A stretch of 38,634 nt of DNA from Gemmataceae bacterium. Its GTDB lineage: Bacteria > Planctomycetota > Planctomycetia > Gemmatales > Gemmataceae. The translations under genes were made by a program, and so were the position numbers. Position 1 is the first letter of the stretch; each line of letters begins with the position of its first letter. Positions 1-6,463 of the stretch are shown here, piece after piece. Below the pieces are notes generated by a model. That model saw only the letters and a program-made list of their open reading frames with translations. It was not told where the DNA came from and did not search any database. The DNA lies in contig JAKEHV010000463.1 in the NCBI GenBank assembly GCA_022614915.1, positions 1-38,634 of the forward strand. The letters run 5' to 3'.

Positions 1-1121
1 ATGGTAATCGCCCCGTTGCAGCCACCCAGTCCTGCCGGCGGGCTGCCCGCAACGTTGTCAGCGATTAGCACGCCCGCGTAGCCGGCTATCTGCGCGTTCA
101 GCACCTTGACGATGAAGCCGCACAGTCCGCGGTCAATCAGGGCAATCCGTCCCGGCCCACCCGCAGGCGGCAACGGTTCGCATCCATTGGTCACCACTCC
201 CACTCCGTCATTGACGAGCTCCACGTTGCCGGTGAGCCCGGCTGGCGGGAAGGGAGAGCCGAACCCCGCCGGACCGATCAGGTAAGAACCCGCGATGCCT
301 GCGGGCGAGTTGACCGTCAGCGTCGGATTTCCTGTCAGCGCGCCGGCGTTCACTGCGGTGGTGACGTTCGATCCGATCCACACGACATTGCTGGTGTTGA
401 TGGCGGATGCCTGTCGCTCAGCATTCGTCATGATGTCCCAGGTCTTTCCGGTCGTGTTGTCGCGAGTGAACTTGGAGTAGATGTCATCTAGTCCGGCAGC
501 CTCCGCGCCGGTCGCCTCGTTCACGAAGTTGGAAAATCCCAGTCCGTGCCCGAACTCATGCAGCAGCACCGCCACCAGGTTGATGCCGTTGGGAGGGGTG
601 TTGGTGTCCAAGCCGTAATACCAGAAGCTGGGTGCGCAAGCCGGATTGGTGCCCAGACCGCTGTTGAACGTGGCGATGATCTCGTCGTTTTCTATTGGGC
701 TGGGAAGAAGCGTCGGGACGGGGTCGAACTTGGGTCCAGGCAGCAGGTCAAATCCCGCCAGCTTATTGGCTAGCGAGGCGTGATACCAGGTGCTGGGAAA
801 GGTTGCGCCGGGGAAATCGCTCAGGATGGTGATAGGCCCTGCTGAGCCCAGAACTACCCCGGCGGGGCTGCAGGTCAGAGGATTGAACCGGGCGAAAACG
901 CGAATCTGGTAATCCCCGATGTCGGGCAGCGTTGCCGTCCAGATTCTGGCCGCATACTCGAAAGCGACCTGACGCTGCTCGCCCCTTCCGAGCCGAATCC
1001 GCGTTGGGAGTGAACCCCCATTTCCGCGCGGTCGGCTCGTTTTTGTTTGCCTTCCGAATTTCCGGTCAATAGGATCATTTCTGGCGCTTGCTCGCGCCTG
1101 ACCCCCTGACCGGATCCCCAC
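1..1121 (-). CDS. PA-domain zinc metalloprotease, C-terminus beyond the left edge
   Basis: The minus-strand frame is open from the left edge to a TAG at 1131-1133. It carries the metalloprotease motif HEFGH at 546-560 followed by GLGF. Just before it is the segment FWYYGLDTN, and just after it a conserved stretch containing KTWDIMTNAERQ. The last ~75 visible residues (positions 1-240) resemble a protease-associated (PA) domain, with RIALIDRGLCGF and AGVLIADN. This order, with an upstream LGSAGPITILSDFPGA block, matches a family of secreted bacterial HEXXH proteases with a PA insert. The start is uncertain. The only early candidate I see is GTG at 1121, and the N-terminus it gives is Arg-rich with no signal peptide, unlike the expected secreted protein. 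The 5' end may be decayed or shifted. The C-terminus lies outside the window. The family is fairly sure, the start is not. Confidence 0.75.
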   Translation of the reverse strand, partial: MGIRSGGQARASARNDPIDRKFGRQTKTSRPRGNGGSLPTRIRLGRGEQRQVAFEYAARIWTATLPDIGDYQIRVFARFNPLTCSPAGVVLGSAGPITILSDFPGATFPSTWYHASLANKLAGFDLLPGPKFDPVPTLLPSPIENDEIIATFNSGLGTNPACAPSFWYYGLDTNTPPNGINLVAVLLHEFGHGLGFSNFVNEATGAEAAGLDDIYSKFTRDNTTGKTWDIMTNAERQASAINTSNVVWIGSNVTTAVNAGALTGNPTLTVNSPAGIAGSYLIGPAGFGSPFPPAGLTGNVELVNDGVGVVTNGCEPLPPAGGPGRIALIDRGLCGFIVKVLNAQIAGYAGVLIADNVAGSPPAGLGGCNGAIT

Positions 1122-1251
1122 GCGATCCGGCTAACGCGGGGGTAAAGGGGATGTCTGTCCTCGAGTCGTCGTTACATCACGGTGATCTTCTTCCGTCCGG
1201 GAAGTCGCGGCGCGTGGGGGTGCGGATTCCCGGCAACGAAGAGGGTTCACC

Positions 1252-2649
1252 ATGACAGTGCGCAAGCATTTCAAAAAGCTCGTCCGCGAGCGCATGACGA
1301 AAACCGGCGAAAGCTACACCTCATCGCGCCGCCAGATTCTCCAACAATCGATCTCGACCGGCCAGCGAGCCGCTGTTGATCCTGCCGCAAAGTGGCATTG
1401 CCCCGGCAGCATACCGGCAACCACGGCGCTGCGCGTCGTGTTGGCCGCCGCCGGCGTCAACAACCCGGAGAGCGGCCAACCGTTTACCGAAGAAATGCTG
1501 TTCGGCATCGCCGGCGGCATCGGCATCGGCGTGGCGACGTTCCGCTACGAGCAAGAGGACTTTTCATCCTTCTTCCTCGCGGGCCGGCATCTCTGGTTCG
1601 ATGACGTGGGCTATTTGCGCGGGGCGCTGGACCGGTTTGGCATCAAGCCCGCGCTCGAAGAAAGCTCCGGGGCCAAGCCCGCCTTCCAGAAGTTGCAGGA
1701 TCTGTTGAGTGTCGGGCCCTGCATCGCTTGGGTGGACATGGCCCATTTGCCGCATCGCGCATTGCCCGCCCACACCAGCGGCGGCGGCTACCACGTCGTC
1801 ACTGTCTATCGCCTGGACGAGCAAGCGCAGACCGCGCTCATCGGCGACTTGACGGACGAGCCGGTGGCCGTTCCGCTGGTCGATTTGGCGAAGGCCAGGT
1901 CGCGCATCAAGAAATTCGCGCACCGGCTTCTGAGCATCGCGCATAGTGCTCCGCTTCCTCACGGGCGCGGCTCTGACCATGTCCCGCTTCCTCAGGGGCG
2001 CGGCTCTGACAGGCGCGGGGAGAATCTGCGCGAGCTGGTGCGCGGCGGCTTGCGTGCTTCTCACCAGGCCCTCAGCGCGAAGCCGGGCAAAGGGCCGCTT
2101 GCCATGTCCACGCTCGAATCGCTGCGGCGCACAGCCACGCGCTTGGCCAACGACAAAGACAAGCAAAGCTGGGACAAGCTTTTCCCGCCCGGCGCGAACT
2201 TGTGGCGGGCGCTCACTTCCTTTCATCAGTTCATCGAGATGTACGGCACCGGCGGGGGTCTATGCCGGCCGATGATGGCCGGCTTCCTCGCCGAAGCGAG
2301 CCAAGCGCTATCCGACGCGCGGCTGCGCGCGCTCGGCGACGAGTACGCCGCGCTGGGCTCGGCCTGGTCCGAATTGGCCGACGCCGCCTTGCCCGACGAC
2401 GTACCGCTGTTGGGTCAAGCCAAGAAGCTGCACGGTCAGTATGCCGAGTTGTTCACCAGTAACGGATCGGTGGAGGAGAAGCGCGCCGTCTGGGTCCAGT
2501 TGGAGAAGCTGGCCGCCCAGGCCACGGAGAAGTTCCCTCTGTCCGACACAGATTGCGCTCTGCTGCGCGCTGGGCTCCACCAGCGCGTCGAGCGCGTCAT
2601 CGCGGCGGAAGAAGCGGCCCTGGCGTCCATGGCGCGCGTACTGGCGTAA
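1252..2649 (+). CDS. BtrH N-terminal-like / DUF4872-type protein
   Basis: The 465-residue product opens with a basic segment, MTVRKHFKKLVRERM, then a domain resembling the butirosin BtrH N-terminal family (C39-peptidase-like fold). Visible features are WHCPGSIPATTALR near residue 45, FTEEMLFGIAGGIGIG near 80, and a GGGYHVVTVYR strand near 175. The following ~170 residues are helical and fit the DUF4872-type partner domain. BtrH transfers an acyl chain from a carrier protein in butirosin synthesis, but no carrier protein or biosynthetic cluster is visible here, so the substrate is unknown. At about residues 234-253 two tandem in-frame copies of a 27-bp repeat add LPHGRGSD-type residues between the two domains. 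The ATG at 1252 gives the conserved basic start. The preceding GAAGAGGG is a weak ribosome site. The fold is fairly sure, the function is not. Confidence 0.8.
   Translation: MTVRKHFKKLVRERMTKTGESYTSSRRQILQQSISTGQRAAVDPAAKWHCPGSIPATTALRVVLAAAGVNNPESGQPFTEEMLFGIAGGIGIGVATFRYEQEDFSSFFLAGRHLWFDDVGYLRGALDRFGIKPALEESSGAKPAFQKLQDLLSVGPCIAWVDMAHLPHRALPAHTSGGGYHVVTVYRLDEQAQTALIGDLTDEPVAVPLVDLAKARSRIKKFAHRLLSIAHSAPLPHGRGSDHVPLPQGRGSDRRGENLRELVRGGLRASHQALSAKPGKGPLAMSTLESLRRTATRLANDKDKQSWDKLFPPGANLWRALTSFHQFIEMYGTGGGLCRPMMAGFLAEASQALSDARLRALGDEYAALGSAWSELADAALPDDVPLLGQAKKLHGQYAELFTSNGSVEEKRAVWVQLEKLAAQATEKFPLSDTDCALLRAGLHQRVERVIAAEEAALASMARVLA
1951..2010 (+). repeat. Two tandem 27-bp repeats inside the BtrH-like gene
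   Basis: Copies at 1951-1977 and 1984-2010 begin CCGCTTCCTCA and differ at one base. The spacing is 33 bp (11 codons), so the frame is kept. They encode LPHGRGSD and LPQGRGSD. I recognise this peptide as a common read-through repeat of Gemmata-like genomes. Confidence 0.85.
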
Positions 2650-2690
2650 TCTCCCAATCTCCATCGTTACACCAATCAAGGACTACTACC

Positions 2691-3233
2691 ATGCATTGGA
2701 TACTCATTGTGTTGGCTTGCGCCGTCGGCATCTTGGTCTTGGCAACCGGCTTGATCCTGGTTGTGGGCAGATTCTTGCCCGAACGCTACGAGGCGCAGCT
2801 AGTCGTGGAAGTCGACAGGAATCCGGAAGAGGTTTGGAATGCCCTTATGAACGTGGCGCAAAACCCCATGACCGGCCGCATGCTGAAGCGGCTGGAACCA
2901 CTGCCCGATGTGAACGGCCTCTCGTCATGGCTCGAAGACATCGGCAGCACCAAGCTCGTTGCGACCACCGAACAGGCCGACAAGCCGCGGCTGTTGCGCC
3001 GCCGGCTTGCCGATCAGGTGGTGCCGATGACCGCGGACTGGGAAATGCGCTTGGAAGAGCTGGCCGCAGGGTGCCGTCTGACAGCCGCCAGCGTCACCAC
3101 CGTTCGCAAGGGAACTTGGCACGTGCCGTTCTTCCGGTTCATGTTGACGGTCACGGGCAACGGCAAAAGCCAACTGCGTGGCTTCTGCAAGCGCCTAGCC
3201 GGCGATCTGGGTACGAAGCCGCGTTTTGTTTGA
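2691..3233 (+). CDS. SRPBCC-family protein with N-terminal membrane anchor
   Basis: The product is 180 residues from ATG 2691, preceded by AAGGACTACTACC (AAGGA ribosome site). Residues 1-25 form one hydrophobic helix starting MHWILIVLACAVGILVLATG. The rest reads as a polyketide-cyclase/START-like (SRPBCC) fold: a first strand with YEAQLVVEVDRNPEEVWNAL, a middle stretch with PRLLRRRLADQVVPMTADWE, and a C-terminal helix ending in GDLGTKPRFV. Such domains bind hydrophobic ligands. The ligand cannot be told from sequence. A longer ORF reading back to 2553 only overlaps the upstream gene in another frame and is not supported. The gene follows the BtrH-like gene after 41 bp in the same direction and may be co-transcribed. 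Confidence 0.85.
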   Translation: MHWILIVLACAVGILVLATGLILVVGRFLPERYEAQLVVEVDRNPEEVWNALMNVAQNPMTGRMLKRLEPLPDVNGLSSWLEDIGSTKLVATTEQADKPRLLRRRLADQVVPMTADWEMRLEELAAGCRLTAASVTTVRKGTWHVPFFRFMLTVTGNGKSQLRGFCKRLAGDLGTKPRFV

Positions 3234-3302
3234 TTTTTTGCAGCGAACTTGCTTGCAATGCCGCTCCAGGCTGGGTAGAACATTGTCCAATCCCGTGCCT
3301 TC

Positions 3303-3401
3303 GTACGCTAGGCTCCCTCGCTGGCGCGTCGGGCTAGTGTAATGTCCTTCGCTTGCGCGTCGGGCTAGTGTAATGTTCCTCGCTTGCGCGTCGGGCTAGG
3401 G
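3303..3401 (+). repeat. Tandem array of ~31-bp dispersed repeat (three copies)
   Basis: Units at 3315-3345, 3346-3377 and 3378-3401 share the core GCGCGTCGGGCTAG, with a degenerate partial unit before them. The same core recurs in reverse at 33522-33546 and forward at 36950-36980, so it is a genome-dispersed family. The array fills most of the 224-bp gap between the SRPBCC gene and the small membrane ORF. Confidence 0.85.
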
Positions 3402-3457
3402 CGATGGTTGCGGGGGCCCAGCCTGTTCTCTTTCTTCTTTGAGAAAGGATGTGACGC

Positions 3458-3547
3458 ATGGAATGGTGGATGTGGGTGCTGATCCTTCTCTTGATCGTCC
3501 TGGTTGGTGTGCTTATTTATTTGCGCAATCAGCGTCCGGAAGAATGA
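3458..3547 (+). CDS. 29-residue single-pass membrane peptide
   Basis: A short ORF begins with ATG at 3458 and ends with TGA at 3545-3547. An AAAGGA ribosome site lies about 8 bases upstream. The peptide begins MEWWMWVL. It has one strongly hydrophobic helix of about 16 residues (VLILLLIVLVGVLIYL) and a short charged tail ending RNQRPEE. It stands alone between a repeat array and the convergent HtrA gene. No function can be assigned. The ribosome site and the clean hydrophobic/charged layout argue that it is translated. It could also be chance. Confidence 0.55.
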   Translation: MEWWMWVLILLLIVLVGVLIYLRNQRPEE

Positions 3548-3555
3548 CCTGGGCG

Positions 3556-3608
3556 GTTTCGTTTACGCTTCGCGCTTGCTGCTGCCGGCGCGAAACGTAA
3601 ACAGAAAC
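3556..3608. repeat. Imperfect palindrome between convergent genes
   Basis: The arms at 3556-3575 (beginning GTTTCGTTTACGC) and 3588-3608 (ending ACGTAAACAGAAAC) are near-complementary. The repeat lies between the 29-residue ORF and the 3' end of the HtrA gene. A related palindrome sits at 23603-23663. It may act as a bidirectional terminator but has no clear T-tract. Confidence 0.6.
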
Positions 3609-3609
3609 G

Positions 3610-4716
3610 TCACGGATTCACCTGAAATTGCGCCTGCGCCTTGGACCAATCACCCACCACTGCTTCCAGGCTGGTCGTTCCTCGCTGCCGCCAGACCTGA
3701 AGACGGATGCGTTGTCCCGCCGGCAAGCCGCTGATCGTGTTGATCAAGTGGTTTTCCGAGCGCACGCTGATGCTCTCTACCTGCAGGATCACGTCGCCCG
3801 GCTGAAGGCCGGCGGCGGCGGCGGGTGTGTTCGGGTACACTTTCTCCACCAGCGCTCCCTGCACCCGGTCCAATCCCAGGCGTAGCGCCTCGCCAGGATC
3901 GAAGCTGCCCGCGAGTTGCATCCCCAAGTAGCCGCGTTTGACCGCTCCGTGATTCAACAACTGTTGGGCGACGCGCTTTACCAAATTGATCGGGATGCTG
4001 AAAGACACGCCGCTGTTGCTCCCGTTGTGCGAGGCGATGGCCGTATTGATGCCGATCACTTCACTCTGAAGATCGACCAGCGGCCCGCCGCTCGAGCCGG
4101 GATTGATCGCCGCGTCGGTTTGCAAAAACTCCTTGATGCGAATGGCGTTGCCCAAGCTAACTTGTCCACGGTCGCGGGCGCTGATGATGCCGTGCGTAAC
4201 CGTTTGATTGAGCCCGAACGGACTGCCGACCGCCAGCACCCAGCGGCCGACTTTGGCGGTCTCACTGTTGCCCAGGGCAGCGTGCGGCAAATTCAAGGCG
4301 CCGTCGAGGCTGAGAATAGCCACGTCCGTTTCCGGATCGGTCCAGACCTGGCCGGGGCGAAACACGCGGCCATCGGCGAGGTGGATCGTGATCTGATCGG
4401 TGCGGGCTTGAGCGATGACGTGGTTATTGGTGAGGACGAAGAAGCCGTTTTGGCCGTCGAGCTTCACGATGACGCCGGAGCCGGATTCCTCAACGGGCTT
4501 GTTCTTGCCCTGGGCCGGCTTGGGCGGCTTGACGGCTTCAACGGAGACCACCGCGGGGGTGACCTTGGCGGCGACGGCTTCGAAGCGTTCGCTCACGACC
4601 AAAAGCGGATCGGACACTTTGGTCTGGGCGCCGATCTGCAACGGGATGCGGACGTTGGCGGCCACAACAAAGTAGAGCCCGGCGCCGATTGCGCAAAGCA
4701 AGAGGACGCGTTGCAT
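3610..4716 (-). CDS. HtrA/DegP-type secreted serine protease with one PDZ domain
   Basis: Counting from ATG 4716 the product has 368 residues. It opens with a hydrophobic signal or anchor, MQRVLLLCAIGAGLYFVVA. The trypsin-like domain shows the catalytic triad: His99 in LTNNHVIA, Asp131 in PETDVAILSL and Ser209 in NPGSSGGPL. One PDZ domain follows (GYLGMQL ... AAAAGLQPGDVILQVESI). HtrA enzymes degrade or refold damaged envelope proteins, and the protein should act outside the inner membrane. I chose 4716 because AAGAGGCG lies just upstream. The earlier in-frame ATG at 4749 would encode MTRINTDKRRL, which comes from a dispersed 9-bp repeat rather than protein-like sequence. The length is usual for a one-PDZ (DegS-like) member. 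The start is inferred, the family is sure. Confidence 0.95.
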   Translation of the reverse strand: MQRVLLLCAIGAGLYFVVAANVRIPLQIGAQTKVSDPLLVVSERFEAVAAKVTPAVVSVEAVKPPKPAQGKNKPVEESGSGVIVKLDGQNGFFVLTNNHVIAQARTDQITIHLADGRVFRPGQVWTDPETDVAILSLDGALNLPHAALGNSETAKVGRWVLAVGSPFGLNQTVTHGIISARDRGQVSLGNAIRIKEFLQTDAAINPGSSGGPLVDLQSEVIGINTAIASHNGSNSGVSFSIPINLVKRVAQQLLNHGAVKRGYLGMQLAGSFDPGEALRLGLDRVQGALVEKVYPNTPAAAAGLQPGDVILQVESISVRSENHLINTISGLPAGQRIRLQVWRQRGTTSLEAVVGDWSKAQAQFQVNP

Positions 4717-4728
4717 CAATCGCCTCTT

Positions 4729-4757
4729 ATCCGTGTTGATCCGTGTCATCCGTGGTT
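4729..4757 (-). repeat. Dispersed ACACGGATT-type 9-bp tandem repeat
   Basis: On the minus strand this reads AACCACGGATGACACGGAT and onward, three units of a 9-bp motif. Copies of the same repeat lie at 9617-9645, 36736-36763 and, inverted, 36796-36817. It lies directly upstream of the likely htrA start. Confidence 0.85.
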
Positions 4758-4872
4758 GGTGTGGATCGGCATGATCCGTGACTTCTCGACAAGGCAGACA
4801 ATTGTAGACGGCAGGTCGATGGGAGTTGAGAAAAAGTCGCGCGCTTTCCTAAGAAAGAGCGGCACGACGCCC

Positions 4873-4916
4873 AAAAAAACGCCAAAGGCCCGCGAACTGT
4901 CGCGGGCCTTTGGCGT
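4873..4916 (-). terminator. Strong intrinsic terminator of the DksA/TraR gene
   Basis: A perfect 16-bp stem pairs 4879-4894 with 4901-4916 around a 6-base loop. In the minus direction it is followed by a run of seven T (the A-run at 4873-4879). It lies about 25 bp beyond the stop of the DksA-like gene. Confidence 0.92.
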
Positions 4917-4940
4917 CAAGTTAGGTCAAGCGCTACGGAT

Positions 4941-5411
4941 TTAGCGATTGGACGACATGTCAAACTCCAGCTCGGAGAGTTTCAACTCGCGCTGCTCTTC
5001 CAATGGGATTGGCGCGTCCGACACCTTATCCCAGTTTCCGGCCCCGCGGCCTTCAAAACTGCCGTAGATCTCCATTTCGCGCTGGCAGGGAACGCACGCA
5101 GTGCTGAAAGGCAAGGCGTTGAGGCGGGCAACTGCGATCTTTTTGCCGCATCCCTCACAAACGCCATAGGTTCCCTGTTTGAGGCGGGCCAAGGCGCGCT
5201 CGATCTGCACTACTTCGCGGGCTTCGAGCTGAGCCAGCTGCGAAGTAACCTCTTCGCTGCCGGAATCAAAGGCCATATCGGCCGCATCCCCGCCCTCTAG
5301 GGACTTATAGTCTCTGAGGATTCTCAGTTCTCCGCCCAAGCGTTTCCGCAGTTCGTCACGGCGTGCGGTCAAGTTCTTGTGCAGGCGGAGCAAGGCATCT
5401 CGTCTTGCCAT
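4941..5411 (-). CDS. DksA/TraR-family zinc-finger protein
   Basis: The product is 156 residues. Residues 1-80 are mostly helical and charged, as expected for the coiled coil of this family. A four-cysteine zinc finger follows: Cys85 and Cys88 in YGVCEGCGKKI, Cys106 and Cys109 in TACVPCQREME. Members bind RNA polymerase through the secondary channel and adjust promoter choice, often with ppGpp. The acidic pair usual at the coiled-coil tip cannot be placed with confidence, so it may be a DksA relative rather than DksA itself. The ATG at 5411 follows AAAGGTGGTGAGCC, a good ribosome site. The gene is monocistronic and ends at a strong terminator. Confidence 0.92.
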   Translation of the reverse strand: MARRDALLRLHKNLTARRDELRKRLGGELRILRDYKSLEGGDAADMAFDSGSEEVTSQLAQLEAREVVQIERALARLKQGTYGVCEGCGKKIAVARLNALPFSTACVPCQREMEIYGSFEGRGAGNWDKVSDAPIPLEEQRELKLSELEFDMSSNR

Positions 5412-5821
5412 GGCTCACCACCTTTCAAAAGCAAGTCAAAGAAGGCCAAAGGCGACGCTTTCTATAGCAACTGCAATGCCATTTTTGAGAAAACAACGTT
5501 GCAGGTGGTTTTTTCCATAAAGTTCTAATTGAAAACCGTTTGCATTGATAACTTTGGAAGGACTTACAGCTGGCCCTGTCAGTTTTTCGGTCTAATCTGC
5601 TCCAAACCGCGTCAAAATTGAGCAATTCGGTTTCCAGCCGGCCAACTTCACGCAAATATAGCTGACCATTTCGCTTGCGTGTGAAAAGTTTAATCCTTTC
5701 CACATGGAAGACGCCGAATTGCCCCATTTCGACTGACTCACCATTAGATTCCGACGAGTTGGTCCGAGATCCGAAACGAAGTGTCCTTCGTAGTATATTT
5801 GCGTTTATTAGTGGAGAAGTG
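5412..5821. other. AT-richer gap upstream of the DksA/TraR gene
   Basis: About 410 bp of visibly lower GC separate the DksA-like gene from the small secreted protein gene. An ORF of 137 codons on the minus strand (5425-5838) has no recognisable domain and overlaps the neighbouring gene. I take it as chance. The stretch probably holds the promoter of the DksA-like gene, but no confident -35/-10 pair was found. Confidence 0.5.
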
Positions 5822-6241
5822 TCACTGATTCTGGTCAAGAGCTACAGTTGCAGCCTGTAGTGAAGTAACTTCGCCGCGTCGGGCCTCAAAGACGAAGCGA
5901 AGGGCGAAGGGGCGCTCGATTTCCCAATACTCCAAATAGCGATGGAAGAGGATTTGCCGGCTGACCCGTTTGTTGACCGTTGGGCCCAAGGCTTGGAGCA
6001 CGTCTTCCGGCGTCTTCGCCTTTTCCTCAGCGATCTTCGCCCAACGCTGCAACTGCATCTTGAGCTCATTTCTCGGCAAGACGGCGTCGTCAAGAACACG
6101 CACAAGTTTCGCCAAGACCGGCAAGGCCTTCTTTGGCTCGGCCGTTGCTGCCTGCGCAAACAAATGATTCAAGTCTTCGCGCGGTGGTGCTTGACCTGGA
6201 ATCAACACTAAACAAAGGAGCGGCAGGTTGCGGAGCATCAA
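5822..6241 (-). CDS. Small secreted hypothetical protein
   Basis: The product has 139 residues and starts with a plausible Sec signal peptide, MMLRNLPLLCLVLIPGQA. The mature part is helical and charged (DLNHLFAQAATAEPKKAL, then KMQLQRWAKIAEEKAKTPEDV) and carries no motif I recognise. The second Met (6238) is an equally good start. No strong ribosome site is visible. The protein-like composition and signal peptide support it as real. Its function is unknown. Confidence 0.6.
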   Translation of the reverse strand: MMLRNLPLLCLVLIPGQAPPREDLNHLFAQAATAEPKKALPVLAKLVRVLDDAVLPRNELKMQLQRWAKIAEEKAKTPEDVLQALGPTVNKRVSRQILFHRYLEYWEIERPFALRFVFEARRGEVTSLQAATVALDQNQ

Positions 6242-6463
6242 GCGACCATTTCAGAGCCGCGGCCGTTAGGAAGCGGGGACATCTTCACGGACCGCTTCCC
6301 GATGGCGCCACTCTGATTCATGCGCAATTATGCCCAGACCGCGCGGAATCCTCAACTTCTACTTCGCCGCTTTGCGCGCTTTGCCGCGCCAAAGACCACA
6401 ATTGACCGCTGGCGCTCCTTCCGGTTACAAGCGCCGCCCGCTGCACTGGAGCAGTGATTCCTC

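Noticed and set aside
3916-4944. 342-codon plus-strand ORF
   Set aside because: It is antisense to the HtrA gene and continues through a repeat and a terminator.
5425-5838. 137-codon minus-strand ORF in the gap before the DksA-like gene
   Set aside because: The composition is not protein-like, it overlaps the neighbouring gene and no ribosome site was seen.
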